A stretch of 64,000 nt of DNA from Synergistaceae bacterium. Lineage in GTDB: Bacteria; Synergistota; Synergistia; Synergistales; Synergistaceae. The notes beneath the pieces were generated by a model that did not search any database, was not told where the DNA came from, and saw only the letters and a list, made by a program, of their open reading frames with translations. Positions within the stretch are counted from its first letter, which is position 1. Every line of letters begins with the position of its first letter. The stretch is from the NCBI GenBank assembly GCA_021372895.1, contig JAJFTP010000027.1, forward strand, positions 1 through 64,000. Direction: 5' to 3'. Made by a program: the position numbers and the translations under genes. Of the stretch, positions 26,803 through 35,063 are shown piece by piece.

Positions 26803-26877
26803 AACATACAACACTTCCACTGAAGAAAGTTTATGCTCAGATACATATTTTTTCTGACTTGACCTTATCCGAACGCA

Positions 26878-26906
26878 AATATATATCACACATAGATGTT
26901 TGTCAA
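26878..26906 (-). promoter_or_regulatory. Consensus promoter of hgcAB
   Basis: On the minus strand TTGACA (26906-26901), 17-base spacer, TATATT (26883-26878). Transcription would begin near 26871, leaving about 70 bases of leader before hgcA. Strong constitutive-looking signal; no obvious ArsR-type operator recognised. Confidence 0.75.
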
Positions 26907-27057
26907 TATGTTAAATATCAACTATAAAGTGCGTCAAACCATCCATACATGTCCCAAATAATATTAAACGTTCAAACTCCTCCGTAACTTATGGGATAGC
27001 TACGGCTTTTGGTTCTATCGAGCCTCAGCCAAGCGGCTTGTCTTTAGTGCAGGCAAT

Positions 27058-27098
27058 AATATCCCGGACCCTTGGATGATGTCCGGGTCCGGGATATT
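27058..27098 (-). terminator. Hairpin after the ornithine carbamoyltransferase gene
   Basis: Perfect 14-bp inverted repeat AATATCCCGGACCC (27058-27071) / GGGTCCGGGATATT (27085-27098). The T-run on the minus side is short, so it may be a weak terminator or mRNA 3' stabiliser. The rest of 26907-27057 shows only short repeats and no gene. Confidence 0.6.
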
Positions 27099-27125
27099 TG
27101 ACGCTTACGGTTATCTTATCAGAAG

Positions 27126-28079
27126 TTAGAGATTACCTATGCTTGCCACCATAGTTGCTTTGATGGTGTGCATGCGGTTCTCGGCCTCGTCAAACTGTCT
27201 TGCAAAACGTGATTCGAACACTTCTTCCGTGACCTCGTAGCCCTTGACCGCGGGCAGGCAGTGCAGGAATATGACATTATCATTTTCGGTGGCTTTGATA
27301 AGATCCATATTGACCTGGTAAGGCTGCAGTATGGCCTTGCGCTCTGCAAGCTTTTCTTCTTCACCCATTGAAGCCCAGACGTCTGTGTAGATTACATCGG
27401 CATTTTTGACTGCAGCCCTTGGATCATCAGTAATAGTGATGGTTGCTCCTGACTCGCAGTCGGCAGCGATCTTTTTGCACTCTTCAAGCAGCGCAGGATC
27501 GGGGAAAAGTGATTTTGGCGCTCCGATCACGAAATGCATCCCCATCTTTGCCGCTCCGATCATAAGAGAATTTGCAACGTTGTTGCGTCCGTCTCCGACA
27601 TATACAAACCTGATCCCCTTGAGGCGTCCGAAGTTCTCTCGTACTGTAAGGAAGTCCGCAAGAACCTGTGTGGGATGGTAATCGTCCGTAAGGCCGTTCC
27701 ATACCGGAACGCCGGCATATTTTGCAAGGTCCTCCACTACTTTCTGGCTGAACCCGCGAAACTCGATACCGTCAAACATGCGCCCCAGCACCCTTGCCGT
27801 GTCCTTTACGTCTTCCTTGTGCCCAAGCTGGATGTCGTTTTTTCCAAGATATTCCGGGTGGCCGCCTTCATCGATCGCGGCAACCGTGAATGCACAGCGT
27901 GTGCGTGTTGATGGTTTTTCAAAAATCAGCGCTACATTCTTACCACTAAGAAGGTTGCCCTTTATGCCGGCGCGCTTTTTGTTTTTCAGGTCTGTTGAAA
28001 GGTCAAGCAAATACTCGATTTCCTGCGGCGTATGGTGTTTAAGAGATATCAGGTTACGGTTGCGAAGATTCACTGCCAT
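27126..28079 (-). CDS. argF: Ornithine carbamoyltransferase (probably catabolic, arginine deiminase pathway)
   Basis: 317 aa. The carbamoyl-phosphate loop is [11 protein letters not shown], the ornithine loop is in [18 protein letters not shown], and [17 protein letters not shown] is also typical. It follows arcA by 71 bases on the same strand, so it most likely runs in the citrulline-to-ornithine direction (ArcB role), yielding carbamoyl phosphate. Anabolic ArgF cannot be excluded by sequence alone. Carbamate kinase (arcC) and the antiporter (arcD) are not in this window. Confidence 0.92.
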   Translation of the reverse strand: MAVNLRNRNLISLKHHTPQEIEYLLDLSTDLKNKKRAGIKGNLLSGKNVALIFEKPSTRTRCAFTVAAIDEGGHPEYLGKNDIQLGHKEDVKDTARVLGRMFDGIEFRGFSQKVVEDLAKYAGVPVWNGLTDDYHPTQVLADFLTVRENFGRLKGIRFVYVGDGRNNVANSLMIGAAKMGMHFVIGAPKSLFPDPALLEECKKIAADCESGATITITDDPRAAVKNADVIYTDVWASMGEEEKLAERKAILQPYQVNMDLIKATENDNVIFLHCLPAVKGYEVTEEVFESRFARQFDEAENRMHTIKATMVASIGNL

Positions 28080-28150
28080 ATTAATTCCCCCTTGGAATTT
28101 TTGTTTAAAATTGTTGAAAATGTAACTCTATATATAAAATTATAAATCAG

Positions 28151-29389
28151 CTATTTTACCGAGTGCCTGTTAAGGGGCATAGACATGCATCTTGGACCGC
28201 CTCTTCCCCGCCCAAGCTCAGCGCCGTCAAGTTCAATAACCTCTATTCCGTTGTCCATAAGAAGTTTGTTGGACATGACGTTGCGGTTATATGTTATGAC
28301 CTTGCCTGGCGCTATGGCTAATGTGTTGCAGCCGTCGTGCCATTGTTCGCGGTCAGTTTCCGCCTGGTCTTTCCCCTTCATCTCAATGACACGTATCTTA
28401 TCGAAACCAAGCGTTTCAGCGATGGCTTCCTTCCATCTCTTGACCTGTTTAAGCGAGGCAAGGGTCCCGTCGTCGTTATAATCCAACTGCCAGACCTTAA
28501 GGACATCGATAACTGTCGGGAATATTGTGAAAGCGTCCTTATCGACCATTGTAAAGACAGTGTCTAAATGCATACAGTAACGTTCCTTTGGTATCTCAAA
28601 AGCGAAGATCCTTCTGATGGGAGTATTTTGGGCAAGATTTCGTCCTATCCTCTGCACTGTAGTCGGGGCTGTTCTTTGGCTTACGCCTATTGCCATTGCT
28701 GTTTCTGAAAAAACATGAAGGTCGCCGCCTTCAACTTTATGCGGCCATACTTCATCCGGTTTGTCTCCAAAAAGTATCTTCATGCCCTTGAACCTTGGAT
28801 GATAATTTGTTATGTATTTCCAGTAAAGAGGCTCTCTGCGGCGTGCTTCGAAGGTCATCTGGCCTATGATTATTCCGTTGCCGACAGTTATTGCCGGATC
28901 TCTCTGAAAATAAAGGTTGGGAATCGGGCGGATGACAAACTCTCCGCCTGTTTCAATATGTGACATGAGGCTGAGCGCAGGGCTGCAGATCTCGGCTGCT
29001 TCTTTCTTGCTGTATCCTGCGATGAGGTGAGAAGCTAATTCATCTGACGGAAGTTCCATAAAAGCTGCTGCCAGGCCTTCCGATATCCGCCTGTCAAGGC
29101 ATTCGAAAGAAAATACATCTTTAATAAGCGATGTTCGGATCTCCATGTCTTCGATGACCTCGGCGAGGCATTCCTGGAAGTAAAGTACCTCGCAGCCCTC
29201 TTTTCTCAGAATGTCAGCGAAGTTGTCATGCTCCTTTTGTGCCTGTTGGAGCCAGATCAAATCGTCAAAAAGCAGTTCATCCATGTTGTTGATAGTAAGG
29301 CGGTCAAGTTCTTTTCCGGGACGGTGAAGCATGACCTGTTTCAGCGGACCTGTTTCAGAGAATATACAAAACGGCTTTTCCTGGTACAT
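28151..29389 (-). CDS. arcA: Arginine deiminase
   Basis: Hydrolyses arginine to citrulline and ammonia; 412 aa. Guanidino-modifying fold motifs: VEGGDLHVFSETAMAIGVS, YCMHLDTVFTMVDKDAF, and the catalytic Cys in WHDGCNTLAIAPG near the C-terminus. ATG 29389 follows GGGGGTG. With the adjacent carbamoyltransferase it forms an arginine fermentation unit. Confidence 0.96.
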   Translation of the reverse strand: MYQEKPFCIFSETGPLKQVMLHRPGKELDRLTINNMDELLFDDLIWLQQAQKEHDNFADILRKEGCEVLYFQECLAEVIEDMEIRTSLIKDVFSFECLDRRISEGLAAAFMELPSDELASHLIAGYSKKEAAEICSPALSLMSHIETGGEFVIRPIPNLYFQRDPAITVGNGIIIGQMTFEARRREPLYWKYITNYHPRFKGMKILFGDKPDEVWPHKVEGGDLHVFSETAMAIGVSQRTAPTTVQRIGRNLAQNTPIRRIFAFEIPKERYCMHLDTVFTMVDKDAFTIFPTVIDVLKVWQLDYNDDGTLASLKQVKRWKEAIAETLGFDKIRVIEMKGKDQAETDREQWHDGCNTLAIAPGKVITYNRNVMSNKLLMDNGIEVIELDGAELGRGRGGPRCMSMPLNRHSVK

Positions 29390-29480
29390 ATTTACACCCC
29401 CATAAGTTGGTTAGAAAAGATTTACTTTCTAATATCTGGCGCATGGCGAGTAATGTGGAACGTTGCGGTTACGATAGTTA

Positions 29481-29508
29481 TATATACTAGTTAAAGTGTT
29501 GATGTCAA
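29481..29508 (-). promoter_or_regulatory. Promoter of arcA
   Basis: On the minus strand TTGACA (29508-29503), 16-base spacer, TATATA (29486-29481). About 85 bases of leader precede arcA. Confidence 0.65.
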
Positions 29509-29563
29509 ATAACAGAAAAATTATAGCACAAATATAAATAAACTCCAAGATTCCAATAGTTCA

Positions 29564-29603
29564 TATAAAATGATCTCCGGCGAGTTTTCTCTCCGAAGAT
29601 CAT
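29564..29603 (-). terminator. Terminator after ispG
   Basis: ATGATCTCCGG (29570-29580) pairs with CCGAAGATCAT (29593-29603) with one mismatch. On the minus strand it is followed by TTTTATATG. It ends the long envelope/isoprenoid operon. A T-run also exists on the plus side, so it may be bidirectional. Confidence 0.6.
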
Positions 29604-29613
29604 CATTGTTTTT

Positions 29614-30660
29614 TTATAAAGTATCCAGTATTTTTAATAGCTCTGCTCTCATATTTTCCATACTGCCGGTATATACCGGCCTGCCGCGTCGGAACATCAC
29701 AAAGCCATCCGGAGTCCCGGCTATCCCAAGATCTGCCCCTGCTGCTTCGCGCGGACCGTTTACCTCGCACCCCATTATTGCGATCGTAAGCCCGTCTTTG
29801 ATCCCTTCGGGGAGAAGTTTCGACACTATTTGGGAAAGTTCAGCCACGTCCACCCTTTTCCTCCCGCAAGTGGGGCAGCTTATCAGGTTGTATCCTCTTT
29901 GTCTGATGCCAAGAGCCCTGAGGATATGGTAACCTACTTTGACCTCATCTGTCCCCGGGGCAGTCAGGCTTACGCGCATGGTATCACCTATACCCTGCGC
30001 AAGCAGAAGTGTTATGCCGGCTGAACCTTTTACTACGCCTGAAAGGCCTCCCCCTGCCTCTGTAATACCTATATGGATCGGGAATGGATATTTGCCGGAC
30101 AGTATTGTATTGGCCAGTAGTGTTTCAGGTACTGAGCTTGACTTTGCTGAGATTATGATTTTGTCGAAATCGTTGTCAAGAAGCACCCTGATCTGTTCGT
30201 CAACTGCAAGGACAAGCGCTGCCGCCCTGTCGCCGCCCGCTTCTTTGATCTGCCTGTTGTTCAGTGAACCTCCGTTTGCCCCGATCCTTATCACCGCACC
30301 GTTATATTGGGCAGCTTTTATCACATCCAAGGTGCGTGTGTGGCTGTCCATATTTCCAGGGTTGATACGGATCGATCTACAGCCGGCATCCAGTGCTGCA
30401 AGAGCCAGCCTGTGGTTAAAATGTATATCGGCCATAAGTGTGATGTGTGCGGTTTTTATAAGCTTTTTGAAATTATCACAAAGAGACAGATCAGGCAGAG
30501 ATACTCTTGCAAGCTCACAGCCTTCTTTGTCCAGTTCCTCTATTTCAGAAATGCACCCGGGAAGATCGCTGAGCGGCGTCTTAAGCATACTCTCGACCCT
30601 TACAGGGGAAATGCCTCCTATCACAAGTCCGTCAATATTGATGATTTTTCTGCTTCCCAT
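29614..30660 (-). CDS. ispG: 4-hydroxy-3-methylbut-2-enyl diphosphate synthase
   Basis: Iron-sulfur reductive dehydratase of the MEP pathway, 348 aa. TIM-barrel part with LMADIHFNHRLALAALDAGC and IRINPGNM. C-terminal [4Fe-4S] ligands are in NLISCPTCGRKRVDV and IAIMGCEVNGPREAAGADLG. ATG 30660 is used; the frame begins one codon earlier at GTG. Last gene of the run that also carries dxr and uppS. Confidence 0.96.
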   Translation of the reverse strand: MGSRKIINIDGLVIGGISPVRVESMLKTPLSDLPGCISEIEELDKEGCELARVSLPDLSLCDNFKKLIKTAHITLMADIHFNHRLALAALDAGCRSIRINPGNMDSHTRTLDVIKAAQYNGAVIRIGANGGSLNNRQIKEAGGDRAAALVLAVDEQIRVLLDNDFDKIIISAKSSSVPETLLANTILSGKYPFPIHIGITEAGGGLSGVVKGSAGITLLLAQGIGDTMRVSLTAPGTDEVKVGYHILRALGIRQRGYNLISCPTCGRKRVDVAELSQIVSKLLPEGIKDGLTIAIMGCEVNGPREAAGADLGIAGTPDGFVMFRRGRPVYTGSMENMRAELLKILDTL

Positions 30661-30672
30661 CACTCACGCCGC

Positions 30673-31719
30673 CTAATGAAAAAGTCTTATTATATCTTTG
30701 CCTGTCACAAGTATTATGAGCGTTATCAGTATGATGAAGCCAGCGTAATGCACCCTGGTTTCCCACTTTTCAGGGACATTTTTTCCTGTGATCATCTCAA
30801 TCAGGATAAAGACAAGCCTTCCTCCGTCAAGGGCCGGGAAGGGCAGCAGGTTAAGCAATCCCAGATTCAGGTTTATTACGCCCAGAAATGCAATAAAAGA
30901 CCAGAACCCCTGTTTGAAGGCATCTCCGGCTATTATGGCTATCCCGACAGGGCCTATGACATCGGAGCGTATCTGCATCGTCAATATCATCCAGAGACCG
31001 CGAAGTATCTCCACCCCCATCTGCCATGAATAACTGAAAGCTTTTGTGAGGGCCTCGCTAAGCGGATATCTTATTAGAGCGGGCTGTATGCCTAAAAACC
31101 TGCCGCCCTGTTTTTTGCTTAACGGGATATCAACGGTGTAATTGATTTCTTTTCCTCCGCGTACGACTGTAATATTGAACCTGTCGCCAGTTATTTTATT
31201 GTCTTGTATGATTTTTCTTATATCGGACCATTTTTCTAACTTTATGCCATTGATCGAGCTGATCCTGTCACCGCTCTGCAGCCCAGCGGCCTGTGCAGGA
31301 GTTTTGTCCATTATTGTGCCTATCACAGGTTTTTCCAGATCATATATGCCGTAGCCTGTCAGATATGCTGTTGTGAGCAGCCATGCCAACATAATATTGA
31401 CAAATGCCCCGGCCGCTATTATCACAAGCCGTTCCCACGGTTTTTTAGCACTCAGAGAGCGTGATGGATCTATGCTTTTCTTCTTTTGGTCTTCGCTGTC
31501 GGACGCATCTTCCCCTTCGAGCCTTACAAATCCGCCAATCGGAAATGCCCTGAAAGACCACAATGTCTCCCCCCTTGTTTTGCTCCATAAAGAGGGCCCC
31601 ATACCGAATGAAAATTCGTGGACGAAAACATCCCGCCATTTTGCGGCAATAAAATGGCCGCCTTCATGCGAGATAACACATATTCCTATTACGATCAGAA
31701 ATGAGATGATACTTATCAA
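30673..31719 (-). CDS. rseP: Site-2 intramembrane metalloprotease RseP
   Basis: Membrane zinc protease that cleaves anti-sigma factors and signal peptide remnants; 348 aa. HExxH in CVISHEGGHFIAAKW within the first helix, one PDZ domain near residues 115-185 (AAGLQSGDRISSINGIKL), and the second metal motif NLLPFPALDGGRLVF. TTG 31719 overlaps the dxr stop (TTGA) and has GGAGG 8 bases upstream. The ATG at 31734 lacks a binding site. The dxr-rseP-ispG order is common. Confidence 0.94.
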   Translation of the reverse strand: MISIISFLIVIGICVISHEGGHFIAAKWRDVFVHEFSFGMGPSLWSKTRGETLWSFRAFPIGGFVRLEGEDASDSEDQKKKSIDPSRSLSAKKPWERLVIIAAGAFVNIMLAWLLTTAYLTGYGIYDLEKPVIGTIMDKTPAQAAGLQSGDRISSINGIKLEKWSDIRKIIQDNKITGDRFNITVVRGGKEINYTVDIPLSKKQGGRFLGIQPALIRYPLSEALTKAFSYSWQMGVEILRGLWMILTMQIRSDVIGPVGIAIIAGDAFKQGFWSFIAFLGVINLNLGLLNLLPFPALDGGRLVFILIEMITGKNVPEKWETRVHYAGFIILITLIILVTGKDIIRLFH

Positions 31720-32885
31720 GAAGTGTGCCTCCATTTTTTACACAGCTCAGCAGCGAGCCGCTCTCCATCTTTTACAAGCGCGATTGCATCGTCAAGTGTC
31801 TCGGGCGCTCTGCCTTGCCATTTACCCATTGTCTCCTCCACTATCTTTGAAATAGCGGTGAAAGGGATGTTTTCGTCAAGGAAATTTGCTACGGCCGTTT
31901 CATCTGCTCCGACGAGCAAAGAAGGATATGCGCCGCCCATACTGCCTGCCCTGCGCGCCGTTTCAAAGCAGGGGAACCGGGAACCATCTATCTCTTTGAA
32001 TTCCAGATCCCATTTGTCAGGGTGTATGTAATCAAATCCATGCTCCATAAGGTCTAGCCTGTCAGGCCATGCCATGGCGGCAGCTGCAGGCAGCCTCATA
32101 TCTGCAGGTGAGAGCAGCATTTTCATTGTCCCGTCGCAGAACAGCACCATCCCGTGTACCTGTGATCCGTGGTGGATGAGCGCGCTGACTTTCTCTGAAG
32201 GCAGGTTGAAAAGCCGCATGGCCTCTATGCATTCTATACCTTTGTTCATCAGCGTGGCACTGTCTATCGTTATTTTGGCTCCCATTTTCCAGACAGGATG
32301 TCTCAGCGCGGCGGATGGCTTTACAGATCCAAGCTGCTCGCCGGTGTATTCTCTGAACGGACCTCCGGAAGCGGTCAGCCATATTTTGCTGATTTCACGA
32401 TGCGGGTCTTCGCGCAGGCATTGCCAGACTGCGCTGTGTTCGCTGTCAACGGGGCGTAACTGATTCTGATGCTTTATCAGCGGCATTATCCATGGTCCTG
32501 CAACGACGATGCTTTCCTTGTTAGCAAGAGAGACATCCTTGTCCGCTTTCAAGGCCGTCTGGAGGGCTTTGATAGCGGAAACGCCGGATGATGCGAATAT
32601 CACGTGATCAATTTCATCGTCTGCGGCAAGGATGGAAAACCCCTCTATGCCGGAAAGGCATTCAAATCCATTTTCGCTGAATTTCCCGCCCTGAGGGTCT
32701 GTAAGGCAGAGTTTTTTCGAACCATGCCTGTGCGCCAATTCGAGAAGCCTGTTTTTATTGGATCGGGCTGCCAATGCAACGACCTCAAAACGTTCCGGAA
32801 AACGCGCACAAACATCCAGGACAGCGCCGCCGACGCTTCCTGTCGCACCTATTAAAGCGATCCTTATGCGTTCCGGTCTATCCAT
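31716..32885 (-). CDS. dxr: 1-deoxy-D-xylulose 5-phosphate reductoisomerase
   Basis: NADPH-dependent conversion of DXP to MEP; 389 aa. NADPH fold GATGSVGGAVLDV at the N-terminus, LANKESIVVAGPWI, VDSEHSAVWQCL, and the substrate/metal region LTASGGPFREY and MNKGIECIEAM. It starts 4 bases after cdsA. Confidence 0.97.
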   Translation of the reverse strand: MDRPERIRIALIGATGSVGGAVLDVCARFPERFEVVALAARSNKNRLLELAHRHGSKKLCLTDPQGGKFSENGFECLSGIEGFSILAADDEIDHVIFASSGVSAIKALQTALKADKDVSLANKESIVVAGPWIMPLIKHQNQLRPVDSEHSAVWQCLREDPHREISKIWLTASGGPFREYTGEQLGSVKPSAALRHPVWKMGAKITIDSATLMNKGIECIEAMRLFNLPSEKVSALIHHGSQVHGMVLFCDGTMKMLLSPADMRLPAAAAMAWPDRLDLMEHGFDYIHPDKWDLEFKEIDGSRFPCFETARRAGSMGGAYPSLLVGADETAVANFLDENIPFTAISKIVEETMGKWQGRAPETLDDAIALVKDGERLAAELCKKWRHTS

Positions 32886-32889
32886 CCTG

Positions 32890-33720
32890 TTATCCGATTA
32901 TCTCGAATATTACAAATGCCAATGTCCCGTTGACAAGAATGCTGTCAAAACGATCCAGCAGACCGCCATGTCCGGGAATGATATAGCCTGTGTCCTTAAC
33001 TTCGGCTTCGCGTTTCAGCACAGACTCTCCGAGATCTCCCAACTGCCCGGCTATTCCGCAGAGAAGACCCATCAAAAGGAGCGGGAGGGGAGGAAATGAA
33101 AACACCAGAGCCAGTACTCCTCCGCAGAGAAAGCTGGCGGCGGCGCCGCCCATGAAGCCCTCCCAGGTCTTTTTGGGACTGACCTTGTCACAGAGAAGAT
33201 GCCTGCCGTAGTGACTGCCCACAAAATATGCCGCAACATCGCAGCTCCATGTGCAGCAGAAGAGCGTTATAAGAAAAAGCGAGCCAAGTTCACGGGTACG
33301 GATCAGTATCATAAAGGACCATGGCAGTATGACATAAGCTATTCCCGCTATCGTCGCACCCATGTTCTGCAATGCAAAACTTTCAGAGCTTACCTGGCGC
33401 CGTATCACTTCGAGGAAAAGAGCGGTAAATATAATCATGGATATAGTGCAGAGGATAGATGTCAGGCTCATGTCCAAAGCGGATCCGAATAGTATGAATG
33501 CTCCCGAAAGCATTATAAGCCACGGGGAGATATCATGTTTTGTAGAAAGCAGCTTGTAAAACTCCCAGAGAGAGAATATGGCGATCACGAAGACAATCAA
33601 ACTCCATATATACCCGCCTGTCAGTATGCCTCCAATTACAACAAGTACGATAAAAACACTGCTGAAAGTTCTGAGCGGCAGGTCAGGACTTGAATTTAAA
33701 AACAATTTAAGCTTTTCCAT
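32890..33720 (-). CDS. cdsA: Phosphatidate cytidylyltransferase
   Basis: Makes CDP-diacylglycerol for phospholipid synthesis. 276 aa from ATG 33720; the frame opens further up but those codons lie in uppS. Multiple transmembrane helices. The family signature is complete: SVLKREAEVKDTGYIIPG then HGGLLDRFDS near the C-terminus. It overlaps uppS by 14 bases, as in the conserved uppS-cdsA-dxr-rseP block. Confidence 0.95.
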   Translation of the reverse strand: MEKLKLFLNSSPDLPLRTFSSVFIVLVVIGGILTGGYIWSLIVFVIAIFSLWEFYKLLSTKHDISPWLIMLSGAFILFGSALDMSLTSILCTISMIIFTALFLEVIRRQVSSESFALQNMGATIAGIAYVILPWSFMILIRTRELGSLFLITLFCCTWSCDVAAYFVGSHYGRHLLCDKVSPKKTWEGFMGGAAASFLCGGVLALVFSFPPLPLLLMGLLCGIAGQLGDLGESVLKREAEVKDTGYIIPGHGGLLDRFDSILVNGTLAFVIFEIIG

Positions 33721-34420
33721 AACGCCTTTCCCTCCCCAAATAATCTGAAATGGCATGCTCCAGATCGGCCTTGCCGAAATCCGGCCAATACTTGTCTATA
33801 AAATAGTATTCACTGTATGAGCCCTGCCAGACCCAAAAATTACTCATCCTGATCTCCCCGCTGGTCCTTATCAGAAGGTCCGGATCCGGGATGTCAGGCA
33901 GATAAAGATATCTCCTCAGTATATCTTCAGTGATCGCAGCTTCAATGCCGTCTTCTATAATACGGTTCACCGCGTCAAGTATTTCCTGGCGTCCGCCATA
34001 GTTGAGGCAGATTATTAGCTGCAGCGCAGTGTTATCTTTTGTTTTTTCTTCTGCCTCCGCCAGTATTTCCTGTATATCCTGAGGCAGTGCTGAAATCTGA
34101 CCTGCAAAGCGAACTCTGGTGTTTTCTCTGTCAAGATCTCGAAGTTTTGACCTCATATAATATCTGAAAAGTCCCATAAGACCCATAACCTCGCCCTTTG
34201 GGCGCTTCCAGTTTTCCGTTGAGAAGGCATATAGAGAGATATACGGTATGCCTAGGTCTTTTGCTGCGCGTATAGTTCTTTCTACAGCGCGAACACCTTC
34301 GTGATGCCCCATTATTCTGGGAAGTCCCCTGGATTTTGCCCAGCGCCCGTTGCCGTCCATCACGATCCCGATATGCTGTATCGGTTTACGATCCATAATA
34401 TCAGCCAAATCGGAGCCCAT
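33707..34420 (-). CDS. uppS: Undecaprenyl diphosphate synthase
   Basis: Cis-prenyltransferase producing the C55 lipid carrier for peptidoglycan and surface polysaccharide. 237 aa from ATG 34420, which has AAAGGG 8 bases upstream. Motifs: IGIVMDGNGRWAKSRG (catalytic Asp), YAFSTENWKRP, and RTSGEIRMSNFWVWQ. It overlaps the upstream UDG gene by 20 bases. Confidence 0.96.
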   Translation of the reverse strand: MGSDLADIMDRKPIQHIGIVMDGNGRWAKSRGLPRIMGHHEGVRAVERTIRAAKDLGIPYISLYAFSTENWKRPKGEVMGLMGLFRYYMRSKLRDLDRENTRVRFAGQISALPQDIQEILAEAEEKTKDNTALQLIICLNYGGRQEILDAVNRIIEDGIEAAITEDILRRYLYLPDIPDPDLLIRTSGEIRMSNFWVWQGSYSEYYFIDKYWPDFGKADLEHAISDYLGRERRYGKA

Positions 34421-35063
34421 CTGTTTTCCCTTTATTTTTGACAGAATCCCATTGTCTCTTGACTTCCTGGATGTCAAGCCATGTCAGGTGCTTGGGGCTT
34501 CCCTCTTTGGAGGATGCGTTGCGCAGAAGATAACTTGGATGGAACATGGGCATTACGGGAATGCCGTGCCATTCAAACCACTTGCCGCGAATCTTTGTTA
34601 TGCCCTCGCTTGTCTTCAGTATCCATCTTGCCGGTGTATTGCCAAGTAGAACGATAAGGGCCGGGTTTATGAGCAATATCTGTGTCTGCAGATGCTGATC
34701 ACAAATCATCATTTCCTCCGGCGTAGGGACCCTGTTTTCCGGTGGCCTGCACTTAACAATATTGGTAATATAGACGTCTTTCCTGTCGATCCCAACCGCA
34801 CCAAGTATCTGAGTAAGGAGTTGCCCGGCCCTTCCTACGAACGGAAGCCCCTGATCGTCCTCATCTGCACCTGGCCCCTCCCCTATAAAAAGGAGCCTGC
34901 TATGTGGGTTGCCGTCCCCGAATACGACCTTTGTCCTTGTCTCGGAAAGTCGGCAGCTTTTGCACGACTGAGCATTAAGGTATGCGTGCTTCCATAGCAC
35001 ATCCAGAGCGTGCTCTCTCTCTTCCGGTGACAACTCCAACAGTTTATCCGTATCATTATTCAT
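34401..35063 (-). CDS. Type-4 (iron-sulfur) uracil-DNA glycosylase
   Basis: Removes uracil from DNA; 220 aa. The family's [4Fe-4S] cysteines begin in SCKSCRLSETRTKVVFGDG. The active-site motif is FIGEGPGADEDDQGLPFVGR, followed by YITNIVKCRPPENRVPTPEE and MFHPSYLLR. Start overlaps the previous gene (ATGA). This family was first known from thermophiles but is widespread in anaerobes. Confidence 0.92.
   Translation of the reverse strand: MNNDTDKLLELSPEEREHALDVLWKHAYLNAQSCKSCRLSETRTKVVFGDGNPHSRLLFIGEGPGADEDDQGLPFVGRAGQLLTQILGAVGIDRKDVYITNIVKCRPPENRVPTPEEMMICDQHLQTQILLINPALIVLLGNTPARWILKTSEGITKIRGKWFEWHGIPVMPMFHPSYLLRNASSKEGSPKHLTWLDIQEVKRQWDSVKNKGKTDGLRFG

Noticed and set aside
26803-26889. Longer HgcA N-terminus starting at 26889
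   Set aside because: That start lies upstream of the predicted transcription start (about 26871); the ATG at 26802 gives the expected HgcA length.
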